DNA of 64,000 nt from CAXMRP01 sp965216515 (GCA_965216515.1 OZ244173.1:3825466-3889465); one strand, 5' to 3'. Positions 37,153-45,752 are shown, counted from the stretch's first letter. Notes: generated by a model from the letters alone, not told the origin. Numbers and translations: made by a program.

Positions 37153-38436
37153 TTACTCGGCCAGGAGACCCTCGCGCTCCAGGATCTTGTTGATGTCGCC
37201 TTCCAGTTCGGCAAGGGCGGCATCGACACCGGCATCGTTGTCGACCAGCGAGGCGTCCGCGAACACGTCGGTGAGCGTCGCTGCGGTCCGGGTGAGGATC
37301 TCACCGATCGGACCGATCGCCGGTAGGTTGAAGAACTTGTAGTCATCCGGGTACGAAACGAAACCGTTCAGACCAGGAGTCTTCTCCACGACCGGAGAGT
37401 AGTCGACATTGCGATTGGGAAGCCAGCCGACATTGTCGAGCATCCATAGCAGGTGCTCGGGCTTGTTGGCTTCCATCGCAAACGCCCACGCCGCGCCGTT
37501 CTCGTCGGCGGCTACATACAGGCTGGCCGGCAGGCCGATGGTGCCCAGCGGCAGCGGGGCCGTGGCATAGTTGAGGTCCGGGGACTTGGCGGCGATATCG
37601 CCGATCACCCACGATTCGCGGATGAACATGGCGGTCTGCCCACGCTCGAACGCTTCGGCGTCGGCCGGCATCTCGACAGTCACGTTCTTGAGCTTGTGAA
37701 CGTTGTCGATGTACTGGACCAGGGCCCGCTTGCCGGCTTCTCCGGCCACATTCGACCGCCACTTTCCGTCGCCGCTCTGATCGATCAGGTTGCCGCCGAA
37801 CTGGAACATGTTGATCCAGAACTTCTCGGCGATGCCCTGGCCGCCGCCGGAAAGACGCAGGCTCCAGCCGGACACGACCGGATTGCCGTTGCCATCGCGC
37901 TGCGTCAGCTTGCTGGCATATTCGGTCAGCTCGTCGGCGGTCGCCGGCGGCCGGTCGAGGCCGGCGGCTTCGAACATGTCGGTGTTGTAGAACAGGGCGC
38001 CTTGGCCGCGGAACAGCGGCACACCGTAGACCGTGCCGTCATAGCTCACCGCATCCTGGAAGAAGTCGCCGAAATTGCCGTTGCCTGTCACGAAGCCGAT
38101 CACGTCGTCCGGCGCGGCGCTGACCAGTTCGTTCTCGATATAGCGGGTTGCGGTCGACTGCGAGAGTTCGATCACCACCGGTCCGGGCGCGCCGCTGCTG
38201 AGGCCGAGCGCCACACGCTTCTCGTGCTCGCGGATCGGAATGGCCTCGATCGTGACGTTGAGGTCCGGGCGCTTCGCCTTCAGCGTCTCGGCGACGCGTT
38301 CATAGAAGGGTGCCAGTTCAGGATACCCGCCCCAGATCAGAAGCTCCTCGGCAGACACCGTCGTGCTTGCGCCGACGACAGCCGTCAGGGCGGCAAGTGA
38401 CGCCACCCACCCGTGCTTGAACGAAGATTTTTGCAT
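37153..38436 (-). CDS. Extracellular sugar-binding protein (CUT1, SBP family 1)
   Basis: Periplasmic binding protein of 427 residues. The signal peptide runs from MQKSSFKHGWVASLAAL to about VSAEE. The mature protein has the family features LIWGGYPELAPFYERVAETLK, GVPLFRGQGALFYNTDMFEAAGL and FERGQTAMFIRESWVIGD. I chose ATG 38436 with AAAGGGAGAG upstream. An in-frame upstream extension would run across a LacI-type operator. It is the first gene of a five-gene leftward operon (binding protein, two permeases, ATPase, dehydrogenase) and probably determines the sugar imported for the island's pathway. Confidence 0.92.
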   Translation of the reverse strand: MQKSSFKHGWVASLAALTAVVGASTTVSAEELLIWGGYPELAPFYERVAETLKAKRPDLNVTIEAIPIREHEKRVALGLSSGAPGPVVIELSQSTATRYIENELVSAAPDDVIGFVTGNGNFGDFFQDAVSYDGTVYGVPLFRGQGALFYNTDMFEAAGLDRPPATADELTEYASKLTQRDGNGNPVVSGWSLRLSGGGQGIAEKFWINMFQFGGNLIDQSGDGKWRSNVAGEAGKRALVQYIDNVHKLKNVTVEMPADAEAFERGQTAMFIRESWVIGDIAAKSPDLNYATAPLPLGTIGLPASLYVAADENGAAWAFAMEANKPEHLLWMLDNVGWLPNRNVDYSPVVEKTPGLNGFVSYPDDYKFFNLPAIGPIGEILTRTAATLTDVFADASLVDNDAGVDAALAELEGDINKILEREGLLAE

Positions 38437-38520
38437 AGCTCTCCCTTTCTTCGCAGCGGCGGCAAGGCAATTGGAACCGCCGCAGCCGACAACTCGCTCC
38501 AATCTGGGATATTCTGTCAC

Positions 38521-38532
38521 GCAACCGGTTGC
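38521..38532. promoter_or_regulatory. LacI-type operator 2, between importer operon and lacI-family gene
   Basis: GCAACCGGTTGC is a 12-bp palindrome matching the core of the other two operators. On the minus strand it falls between TTGCAA and AGAATA, which could be the -35 and -10 of the importer promoter. It may also serve autoregulation of the LacI-family gene that starts rightward at 38704. Confidence 0.75.
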
Positions 38533-38703
38533 ATTGCAAGTCGCGACCGGTGTTGCAAATCGCAGGATGATCGCTAACTTTCTCCCCACCGACGCCGCGA
38601 CGCTGCCGACGTGCCGACCTGACGCCGCCGCCGCCCGGCCCGGTTGGGACATCGCCGGTCAGCGGTCCGTCAATTTCGGCGCCGCTTTGCGGTGTCGTCA
38701 GAC

Positions 38704-39702
38704 ATGAGGGAACACCAGCACACGATGCCAGTCGCCAAAGCCCCGACCATCAGCCAGATCGCAGCCAAGGCGGGTGTGTCGCGCTCAACCGTCTCGCGGG
38801 TGTTCAGTCGCCCGGACGAGATTTCCCAGGAAACCATTGAGAGGGTGCGGGCGATCGCGGACTCGATCGGCTACGTGCCCAATCACGCTGCGCGCGCCCT
38901 GAGCACCGGCCGGCACCGCAACATTGCCGTCATGGTGCCGGACGTCGCCAATCCCTTCTTTCCGCCCCTCATCGCCGCCGCGCAGAGCGAAGCCGATCGC
39001 CACGACTACTGCATCTTCCTGGGAAGTTCCTCGGAGAGCGCGACGCGCGAGGAGGAGCTGGTCCGCCGGCTTGGCGGTCAGCTTGCCGGAATGGTGCTGG
39101 TCTCCTCACGCATGAGCGAGAAGAAGATCCGCCAGTTGGCCGAACGGCCGCTGGTCCTTGTCAACCGCGATATAACTGGAATTCCGAGGGTTTTGATCGA
39201 CAGCACCGATGGCGCGCGGCAGGCGGTCGAGCATCTGGCGGAGCTCGGCCACAATGAGCTTGTGTATCTCAGCGGTCCGAGCAATTCGTGGTCGAACACC
39301 AAGCGTCGCAATGCGGTGCGGCGCACCGCGGCGGCCAAGAACATCAGGTTCAGCGCCATATCGAGCCAGAAACCGACCTTCGAGGCCGGCTATGAATCGG
39401 TCGATGCCATTCTTGAAAGCGGTACCCGTGCGGTGATCGCCTTTGATGACCTGCTGGCGCAGGGTGTGCTGGCCGGCCTTGCGGCAAGGCGTATCGCCGT
39501 GCCCGAACAGATCAGCGTCATCGGCTGCGATGATGTGCTCGGCGCGACCACCTTTCCACCGCTGACGACGGTGTCGAACAGGTCGGAGGATGCCGGCCGT
39601 GTCGCATGCCGGTTGCTGATGGAAATGCTGGAGAACAACATGTCGCCCGACGTGCGCTACGTGATGGACACGCATCTGGTGATCCGCGCCTCGACCGGCT
39701 GA
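38704..39702 (+). CDS. LacI-family transcriptional repressor
   Basis: Repressor of 332 residues. The N-terminal helix-turn-helix and hinge are clear (TISQIAAKAGVSRSTVSRVFSRP ... IGYVPNHAARALSTGR), followed by a sugar-binding core with IAVMVPDVANPFF and VIGCDDVLGATTFPPLTTV. Starts at 38704 and 38725 are both possible; the second has GAGGGA upstream but a long spacing. It sits in the centre of the system, between the importer and the nag-like operon, and three similar palindromes lie at the three transcription units, so it is the obvious local regulator. The inducer is probably a pathway sugar. Confidence 0.92.
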   Translation: MREHQHTMPVAKAPTISQIAAKAGVSRSTVSRVFSRPDEISQETIERVRAIADSIGYVPNHAARALSTGRHRNIAVMVPDVANPFFPPLIAAAQSEADRHDYCIFLGSSSESATREEELVRRLGGQLAGMVLVSSRMSEKKIRQLAERPLVLVNRDITGIPRVLIDSTDGARQAVEHLAELGHNELVYLSGPSNSWSNTKRRNAVRRTAAAKNIRFSAISSQKPTFEAGYESVDAILESGTRAVIAFDDLLAQGVLAGLAARRIAVPEQISVIGCDDVLGATTFPPLTTVSNRSEDAGRVACRLLMEMLENNMSPDVRYVMDTHLVIRASTG

Positions 39703-39827
39703 GACGGTCCACCCGGCCAGCCGAATGCCGGGCAGCGCCGGGCGACGGATTCCGATCCCCTTCTCGGCGCCCTGGTTGCCGATCGCCAGGTGCGGGCTGG
39801 CGCGTGCTTTGCCGCCCTGTGTCGATC

Positions 39828-39856
39828 TTGACACGCAACCGGTTGCGTCATATTTG
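39828..39856 (+). promoter_or_regulatory. Promoter with embedded LacI-type operator 3, for the nagB-like operon
   Basis: TTGACA (39828-39833), a 17-base spacer and TATTTG (39851-39856) form a good sigma-70-type promoter. The spacer is almost filled by ACGCAACCGGTTGCGT (39833-39848), a perfect 16-bp palindrome. Repressor binding there would directly exclude RNA polymerase. Confidence 0.82.
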
Positions 39857-39996
39857 AGGCCGACACGTTCCCTTGGCGGGGTTGGGCAGTCGATCGGGGT
39901 GATTTCGGATGATTGGCCTTTCAGGAACACCATCGGGCCGGCGCGGAACGGACTGCATGTGATGGAGGCCCGGAGCTCCAACGGTGTGAGGCAGCC

Positions 39997-40761
39997 ATGA
40001 GTCTTGCCGCGATCGAGTCCGGCGCCGGATTCAGCGTCGAGACCTATCCGACCCGCGCCGAAATGAGCCAGGCTGCCTTCGCCGCCGTCTCCGACCATAT
40101 CCGCGACCTTCTGCGCGAGCGCGACACCGTCCGGATCATCTTCGCCGCTGCGCCCAGCCAGGCAAAGATGCTGGAACTGCTGGCGCGCGACGCCTCGGTC
40201 GACTGGTCGCGCGTCGTCGCCTTCAACATGGACGAGTATATCGGCCTGGAGCAGGACGATCCGGCGCGGTTCAACGCCTGGCTCAACCGGCATTTCTACG
40301 ATCACGTCGATCTCAAGGCTGTCCATCGTCTCGCGCCCGAGCCCGATTCGCAAACGGCAAGCCGCCGCTACGCCGATCTCCTGGCCGAGCATCCGATCGA
40401 TGTCGCCTGTATGGGGATCGGCGTGAACGGCCACATCGCCTTCAACGATCCGCCGGTGGCCGATTTCGACGATCCTGAAGCCGTCAAGGTTGTGACGCTC
40501 GACGATGCGTGCCGCCAGCAGCAGGTCGATGACGAGTGTTTCGCCACATTTGACGATGTGCCACAGCGCGCGATCACCTTGACGATCCCGACCCTGATGG
40601 CCGCCCAACGCATCTTCTGCGTCGTGCCCGGTGCGCGCAAGCGCAAGGCGGTCCATTGCACGCTCAACGGCCCGATCACGGCGGATTGCCCGGCCAGTGT
40701 GCTGCGCCGACACGGAAACTGCACGCTGTTCCTGGACAAGGAGTCCAATCCCGATGGCTGA
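39997..40761 (+). CDS. Glucosamine-6-phosphate deaminase family protein (NagB-like)
   Basis: Protein of 254 residues of the NagB isomerase/deaminase family, which converts glucosamine-6-phosphate to fructose-6-phosphate and ammonia. Hallmarks are VVAFNMDEYIGL (catalytic aspartate) and VACMGIGVNGHIAFNDPP (histidine of the ring-opening site). It is slightly shorter than E. coli NagB. ATG 39997 follows GTGAGG, 141 bases after the promoter's -10. It overlaps the SIS gene by eight bases. The real substrate may be another amino-sugar phosphate. Confidence 0.88.
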   Translation: MSLAAIESGAGFSVETYPTRAEMSQAAFAAVSDHIRDLLRERDTVRIIFAAAPSQAKMLELLARDASVDWSRVVAFNMDEYIGLEQDDPARFNAWLNRHFYDHVDLKAVHRLAPEPDSQTASRRYADLLAEHPIDVACMGIGVNGHIAFNDPPVADFDDPEAVKVVTLDDACRQQQVDDECFATFDDVPQRAITLTIPTLMAAQRIFCVVPGARKRKAVHCTLNGPITADCPASVLRRHGNCTLFLDKESNPDG

Positions 40762-41524
40762 AATTGACGGCGACAAGCTGAGCGAAGATTATCTGGCCCG
40801 CATCCAGGCCCTCATGGCCGGCATCGTTGCCGACGAAGCCGCGCGCATCGATGCGGCGGCGGCACGCCTGGCCGACCAGATCGCGGCCGACCGACTGGTG
40901 CACATCTTCGGTCCCGGCGGCCATTCGAACCTGGCCAGCCAGGAAATCTTTTTCCGGGCCGGCGGCCTCATGCACATCTCGGCCGTGCTCGACGAAGGTA
41001 CGCTGCTCTCCAATGGTGCGCTGCGCTCCATGGCGATCGAGCGGACACCGGGGTACGGCCGGGTTGTCATCAGCAATCGCGGCCTCGGGCCGGACGACCT
41101 GCTGATCCTGGTCAATGCCTATGGCATCAACACCGCGCTGATCGATGCGGCGCTCGAAGCGCGCCAGAGGGGCGTCTTCCTGATCGGGGTCAGCTCGCGC
41201 TCGCATGCCGACCAGACCTCCCCCGATCATCCTGCCCGGCACCCGACCAGGAAGAACCTGCATGATCTGGTCGATATCGCCATCGACACCAAGGTGCCGA
41301 TCGGCGATGCGCTGATGACACTGCCCGGTGCCAGCGAGCCGATCGGTGCCTGTTCGACCTTTGCCAGCGCCATAGCGCTCAATACGATGGTCTTGAGGAC
41401 TGTCGCCAAGCTTCTGGACCGGGGCATCGAGCCACCGGTGTGGCGGAGCGGCAACGCGCCGGGCGGCGACGAGGCCAACGCCCGGTTCATCGGATCGTTC
41501 AGGGAGCGCGTGCCGGCACTGTAG
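40754..41524 (+). CDS. SIS-domain sugar-phosphate-binding protein
   Basis: Protein of 256 residues with a sugar-isomerase (SIS) domain: RLVHIFGPGGHSNLASQEIFFRA at about 47-69, VVISNRGLGPDDLLILVNAYG and FLIGVSSRSHADQTSPDHPAR. It resembles the stand-alone SIS proteins that sit beside NagB-like enzymes and may isomerise or bind a phosphosugar. Its ATG lies inside the nagB-like gene, so translation is coupled. The NagA gene follows after ten bases. Confidence 0.85.
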   Translation: MAEIDGDKLSEDYLARIQALMAGIVADEAARIDAAAARLADQIAADRLVHIFGPGGHSNLASQEIFFRAGGLMHISAVLDEGTLLSNGALRSMAIERTPGYGRVVISNRGLGPDDLLILVNAYGINTALIDAALEARQRGVFLIGVSSRSHADQTSPDHPARHPTRKNLHDLVDIAIDTKVPIGDALMTLPGASEPIGACSTFASAIALNTMVLRTVAKLLDRGIEPPVWRSGNAPGGDEANARFIGSFRERVPAL

Positions 41525-41533
41525 GCGACTGAC

Positions 41534-42661
41534 ATGATTACGGGACGGGACCCAGAAACCGGGCAAACGGTTCGCGTCGAGGTTGACGCCGGGCGGATTG
41601 CCGCCATCGAGCCGGTCGCAGCGACCGGCGATGCCTATCTGGCACCCGGCCTGATCGACCTGCAGGTCAACGGCTATATGGGCTGCGACCTCAATCGCGG
41701 ATCGATAACGGTCGGCGACGTTTCGGCGTTGGCGGCGGCCTTGCGGACCTGCGCGGTGACCACATTCCTGCCGACCTTGATCACCGCGCCGCGCGACAAT
41801 CTCCTGCAAGCGCTCGCGACCATCGCCGAGGCGCGGCGTGGCGATCCGTTGCTCGCCCGTTCGATTCCCTATGTTCACGTCGAGGGCCCGTGGTTGAGCG
41901 ACCAGGACGGCCCGCGCGGCGCCCATCCGGTCGAGCATGTGCGGGCGCCCGATCTCGCCGAGTTCCACGCCTGGCAGGACGCCTGCGACGGACTGGTGGG
42001 GATGGTGACCCTGTCGCCGCACCATGACAACAGCGACGCCGTGATCCGCGAGCTCACCGATACCGGCGTCCATGTCGCGCTCGGTCACACCCATGCCAGT
42101 CCGGAGCAGATCGTCGCCGCCGTCGACGCCGGAGCCCGCCTTTCCACCCATCTCGGCAATGGTGCGGCGGCGCTGCTGCCACGCCATCCGAACTACATCT
42201 GGACCCAGCTCGCCGAGGACCGGCTGACGGCGACCTTCATCGCCGACGGGCACCACCTCAGCGGCGATCCGCTCAAGGCCATGGTGCGCGCCAAGGGCCT
42301 GGAGCGCTCGATCCTGGTTTCCGATTCGGTTGCGCTCGGCGGGTTGCCTCCCGGCCAGTATGATCAACCGATCGGCGGCCGGCTTGAGCTTGGCGCCGAC
42401 GGACGCCTCGGGATTGTCGGCACGCCCTATCTCGCCGGTGCCGCCTTGCCGCTGAAGGACGGCATCGCCCGTGCCGTCGCGCTCGCCGGCTTGTCGCTGG
42501 CTGACGCGGTTCGGCTCGCAACCGTCAATCCCGGCCGCTTTGTCGGTGGCCGGGGCAGGCTGGAGGTCGGCGGCGATGCCGACCTGGTGCGCTTCCGCTG
42601 GCAGCCCGGCGACACCCGTCTTGAGGCCGAGACAGTCATGGTGGCGGGTGAGATCCAGTGA
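41534..42661 (+). CDS. nagA: N-acetylglucosamine-6-phosphate deacetylase family protein
   Basis: Amidohydrolase of 375 residues that removes the acetyl group from an N-acetylamino-sugar phosphate before deamination. Metal and catalytic residues are in place: Glu117 in HVEGPWLSD, His185 in LGHTHAS, His206 in STHLGNG and Asp264 in VSDSVAL. Family-typical IADGHHLS and NPGRFVG are also present. Gene order nagB-SIS-nagA implies deacetylation then deamination in one pathway. The stop overlaps the GTG of the next gene. Confidence 0.9.
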   Translation: MITGRDPETGQTVRVEVDAGRIAAIEPVAATGDAYLAPGLIDLQVNGYMGCDLNRGSITVGDVSALAAALRTCAVTTFLPTLITAPRDNLLQALATIAEARRGDPLLARSIPYVHVEGPWLSDQDGPRGAHPVEHVRAPDLAEFHAWQDACDGLVGMVTLSPHHDNSDAVIRELTDTGVHVALGHTHASPEQIVAAVDAGARLSTHLGNGAAALLPRHPNYIWTQLAEDRLTATFIADGHHLSGDPLKAMVRAKGLERSILVSDSVALGGLPPGQYDQPIGGRLELGADGRLGIVGTPYLAGAALPLKDGIARAVALAGLSLADAVRLATVNPGRFVGGRGRLEVGGDADLVRFRWQPGDTRLEAETVMVAGEIQ

Positions 42662-43965
42662 CCAGCGATCAAATGGTCATGGCCGGCGCCGCCATCGTCG
42701 ACATCACGCCTCCGGCAGGATGGCCGATGATTGGCTACGCGGTACGCGCGGAGGCGGCGACCGGCGCCCACGCCCCCCTGACGGCGCGCGCGATATGGGT
42801 GGACGATACCGCCATCGTTTGTGTCGATGTGATCGGGGTCGATGCCGGCACGGTTGCCCGCATCGCCGCACGGACCGGCCTAGACCCGGACCGTCTCATC
42901 GTGACGGCCCTGCATACGCATGGCGGGCCGGCGGCGATGCCCGGGCGGTGCGGGATCGACCCGGAACCTGGTTATGTCGACCGGCTGGTTGAGGGCTGTG
43001 CGGAGGCCATCGAGATGGCGCAGCGCCGCCGGCAGCCGGCCACCCTGTCGCACGGAACCGGGGCTGACCCGCGCATCGCCGTCAACCGGCGGCACGAGGG
43101 CGGCACCGTCGACACATGCCTGCCGGTGCTTCGCATTCAGGGCGGCGACGGCCAGACGATTGCGATCATGGTGTCCTATGCGTGCCATCCGGTCGTCCTC
43201 GGCGCCGACAATCGGCGTTGGACGGCCGACTATCCGGGCGCGGTCCGGCGCAAGCTCCAAGAGGCACTGCCGGGCGCGGTGGCGATGTTCCTGACCGGCT
43301 GCACGGGTGATGCCAACACCGGCCATTCCGCCCATGATTCCATCAGCGTCGAGCATGACCCGGCGCGGACGTTCCGGAACGCTGAGCGCATCGGCGGCAT
43401 CATTGCCGATCGCGCGCTCCAGGCCGCGTGCCACCCGGCCGGAACCGGGGCCAGCGGGGCCTCCGACGTGGTTGCCATGGCGTTCCAGCGGCGGGAACAG
43501 GCACCGCTGCCGGATCTTGTCGAGGCCTGGCGCGAGGAAGCCCGGCGCGCCGCGCCGCCGCACGATCTGGTCTTCGACATGTGGGCCGACTGGGCCGGCC
43601 GGTTTGCCGGCACCGACATCAAGACCATGTCGGTTCCCGGGCGCGTGTCCGTCCTGCAATGGGGCGCGGTGCGTGTCATCGGCCTGCCCGGCGAGATCTT
43701 TGCCCAGACCGCCATCGATATCCGCAATGCGATCGGTGACCAGGCGGCCTTTGTCGTCGGCTTTGCCGGCGACAATCCCGGCTACATCGCGCCGGCGGCC
43801 GAATACCCGTTCGGCGGCTACGAGGTCGACGAGGCTCACCGCTATTACGGCCTGCCTGCCAGTTTCGCCGAAGGCACGGCGGAAGCGCTCGCCCGGTCAG
43901 CGGTTGCTCTGGTCGGGACGCTGCCCGCTAAGGGGGCCGACCAGACGGCAGGAGAGGGCTCGTGA
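42658..43965 (+). CDS. Neutral ceramidase-like (N-terminal domain family) putative amidase
   Basis: Protein of 435 residues related to the catalytic domain of neutral/alkaline ceramidases. Zinc-site elements are recognisable: HTH (86-88) in ALHTHGGP and His177 in SYACHPVV, with a WTADYPG segment after it. The region that carries the catalytic serine in true ceramidases (GDVSPN) reads GCTGDANTG at 214-222, so a canonical ceramidase mechanism is doubtful. There is no signal peptide, so it acts in the cytoplasm. The GTG start overlaps nagA and its stop overlaps the next GTG. In this operon it may hydrolyse an N-acyl or ester bond on a sugar derivative; that is inference. Confidence 0.75.
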   Translation: MTSDQMVMAGAAIVDITPPAGWPMIGYAVRAEAATGAHAPLTARAIWVDDTAIVCVDVIGVDAGTVARIAARTGLDPDRLIVTALHTHGGPAAMPGRCGIDPEPGYVDRLVEGCAEAIEMAQRRRQPATLSHGTGADPRIAVNRRHEGGTVDTCLPVLRIQGGDGQTIAIMVSYACHPVVLGADNRRWTADYPGAVRRKLQEALPGAVAMFLTGCTGDANTGHSAHDSISVEHDPARTFRNAERIGGIIADRALQAACHPAGTGASGASDVVAMAFQRREQAPLPDLVEAWREEARRAAPPHDLVFDMWADWAGRFAGTDIKTMSVPGRVSVLQWGAVRVIGLPGEIFAQTAIDIRNAIGDQAAFVVGFAGDNPGYIAPAAEYPFGGYEVDEAHRYYGLPASFAEGTAEALARSAVALVGTLPAKGADQTAGEGS

Positions 43966-45185
43966 ACGCGACCGACGACGCGTTTCTGGCCGAGGCCAAG
44001 GTGAGGTATCGCGATGCCAATCGCGCCAATCTTGAGTGGATTCTGAGCCGGCCCGTTCTGCGGCACCACTTCCTGAACACCAAGCTCAATCCCCTGACCC
44101 TGACGGACTACACGGCAGCCGACGGCTGGCGGGGGCCGGACTATCTCTACGGATGGATGGCCGGGCGCGGCCTTGAGACCCTCCTGTCGCAGGCTGCGTT
44201 CTTTGCCGGGCACGATCCGGACCTCGCCGGGCGGCTGGAGGCCGCCGCACAGCGCCTCTACGAAGGTCTGGCCGCGCTTCACGCGCGCCATGGCGCCTGC
44301 TTCTTCTGTTACGACGGAAACGACATGCCGGTGATCCGGGACGCCGCCGGCGATCCGGTCCCGCAAAACACCGGGACCGGGTTTTTCACCTATTCGGATG
44401 CGTTCGCGCTGAAGGGACTGATCGCCGCGGCGGCGCGTTTCGATCCGTCGCGGCTGGCGGCCTGTCGCGCCCGCATGGCCGATCTCATCGGCGCGATCGA
44501 GGAAGGCCGCTTCATCATGGACGAATGGAGCCCGCTGGCCGGCGAAACGGCTGCCGCACAGAAGCCGGAGTTCGGCCCGCGCATGATCCTGCTCGGCGCG
44601 GCGGCCATGCTGCGCCGCATCGGGCTCGACCAGGACGCCGCCTTCGGCGATCGTTTCATCGATCACGTGCTGGCACAGCACCTCGATCGGCCGGCCGGCG
44701 GCAACGGCGGGTCCGGGCTGCTGCGCGACGCAGTCGGCGGCGACACCTGCAACACCGGCCACGCGATCGAGTTCGTCGGATTTGCGCTTGAGTATCTGCC
44801 CGATGGCGCTCCCGGCGACCTGATCGCCCGGCTGGAAGACCTCCTGGTCAGCTCGTTTCGCGCCGGTTTTCACGGAACCGGGATCTGCCTCAGCGTTGCG
44901 CCGTCGGGCGAACCGCTCAGCCCTTACTATCCGTGGTGGTCGCTGCCGGAAACCATCCGCGCGGCGGCTTTGTGTCACGCCCGAACCGGCAACCCGGACG
45001 TGCTCGATGTCTGGCGCGCGGCCGACGCTGCCTTCTTCCGCCACTATCGGCGCGCGGAGCTGCCGATCGACTACCAGACCCGCACATCGGACGGCCCGGT
45101 CGACTTCGTGCCGTCGACGCCCGATCTCGATCCCGGCTACCACACCGGCCTCAGCCTCCTGGGGGCGATCGCGGCCACCGCCTGA
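43962..45185 (+). CDS. AGE-family epimerase/isomerase-like (alpha/alpha)6-barrel protein
   Basis: Protein of 407 residues resembling N-acylglucosamine 2-epimerases and related mannose isomerases or cellobiose epimerases. NTGHAIEFVGFALEYL (about 264-279) matches the GHxxEW active-site motif, and YPWWSLPETIRAA (323-335) matches the WWpqaE motif. Several barrel tryptophans are missing, so it is a divergent member. It starts with GTG overlapping the ceramidase-like gene and closes the operon. It might invert or isomerise the amino sugar, but a glycoside-hydrolase-like role on the same fold cannot be excluded. Confidence 0.72.
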   Translation: MNATDDAFLAEAKVRYRDANRANLEWILSRPVLRHHFLNTKLNPLTLTDYTAADGWRGPDYLYGWMAGRGLETLLSQAAFFAGHDPDLAGRLEAAAQRLYEGLAALHARHGACFFCYDGNDMPVIRDAAGDPVPQNTGTGFFTYSDAFALKGLIAAAARFDPSRLAACRARMADLIGAIEEGRFIMDEWSPLAGETAAAQKPEFGPRMILLGAAAMLRRIGLDQDAAFGDRFIDHVLAQHLDRPAGGNGGSGLLRDAVGGDTCNTGHAIEFVGFALEYLPDGAPGDLIARLEDLLVSSFRAGFHGTGICLSVAPSGEPLSPYYPWWSLPETIRAAALCHARTGNPDVLDVWRAADAAFFRHYRRAELPIDYQTRTSDGPVDFVPSTPDLDPGYHTGLSLLGAIAATA

Positions 45186-45229
45186 ACCGGCGCGGTTTCC
45201 GGCGCGGGGTCCGCCACCAGAGTCCGCCC

Positions 45230-45424
45230 AGCGCCGCAGCGAGCCTCGCCGTGGCAACCTCAGCTTACGCCCGGACAGAGGTCGAGTTTTGGCATGCCTT
45301 TGCCGGGCGGCCGGGTAAACTGGTCATGGAGCAAGTCGAACCGTTCAACGCAGGCCAGTGCGACCATGTCGTCGTGCAGTCGCCCAAGGGCAACCACACG
45401 GAGGCCCTGAACGCGGGCATCGCT
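45230..45424 (+). pseudogene. Truncated UgpB-like binding-protein gene
   Basis: The +2 frame relative to the preceding gene gives a signal-peptide-like end (ASLAVATSAYA) followed by TEVEFWHAFAGRPGKLV and HVVVQSPKGNHTEALNAGIA. These match the mature N-terminus of glycerol-3-phosphate-binding protein UgpB. No start codon is obvious, and similarity stops abruptly at about 45424, where an IS21-like end begins. It is the relic of a second ABC importer once attached to this cluster. Confidence 0.65.
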
Positions 45425-45490
45425 GTCAATCGGCAACCCCTGCCGGCCTCCAAAATTGCCCCCCCTGGCGCTGAATTGGCCCGGCGCTGC
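45424..45490. mobile_element. Possible IS21-family element end
   Basis: TGTCAATCGGCAACC followed by CCTCCAAAATTGCCCCCCC and CTGAATTGGCCC resembles the terminal and subterminal repeats of IS21-family elements, which begin TGTC/TGTG and carry CAAAATTG-type motifs. It starts where the UgpB-like fragment stops. No istA or istB reading frame remains. The call rests on recalled pattern only. Confidence 0.35.
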
Positions 45491-45716
45491 GTGGTCTCCC
45501 TGTAACGCAGAAGCAACGATTGGAGATGTTGGCGCGCTTAGCAGGTTTCCGCGGGCCCTTCCAGGTTACCTCCCGCTTGAGATGCCAATCCCAATAATTC
45601 CAGCCCACCCAGGGGTGTATTTCAAGGTCGCGTTATTAAGAAAAATGTTAGGGTGCTTGTTGGGGTTTTGATCAAAACCGAGAATTAAAAATATTAATTA
45701 TCAATAATTTACTGAA
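45491..45716. other. Right-end island flank, AT-rich
   Basis: No gene is supported here. Composition becomes markedly AT-rich from about 45640, with a perfect 16-bp palindrome GGTTTTGATCAAAACC at 45664-45679 and TTAATTATCAATAATTTA near 45695-45712. This is where an integrase gene or attachment-site arms would be expected for the island, but only the AT-rich sequence remains. Confidence 0.45.
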
Positions 45717-45752
45717 GAAAATTGGCGGAGCTTAATGAGAAAATTGGCGGAG
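45717..45752. repeat. 14-bp direct repeat at the tRNA-Ser 3' end
   Basis: GAAAATTGGCGGAG occurs at 45717-45730 and again at 45739-45752, where it runs into the tRNA gene. The 22-base spacing and overlap with the putative att core suggest a partial second copy of the attachment sequence. Confidence 0.9.

Noticed and set aside
45426..45608. Small minus-strand ORF beginning MGWNYWDWHLKREVTW
   Set aside because: It overlaps the suspected IS21-like end, matches no family I know and has no ribosome site.
29117..45743. Prophage or integrative conjugative element
   Set aside because: There are no structural, lysis, conjugation or integrase genes. The segment is better described as a decayed genomic island.
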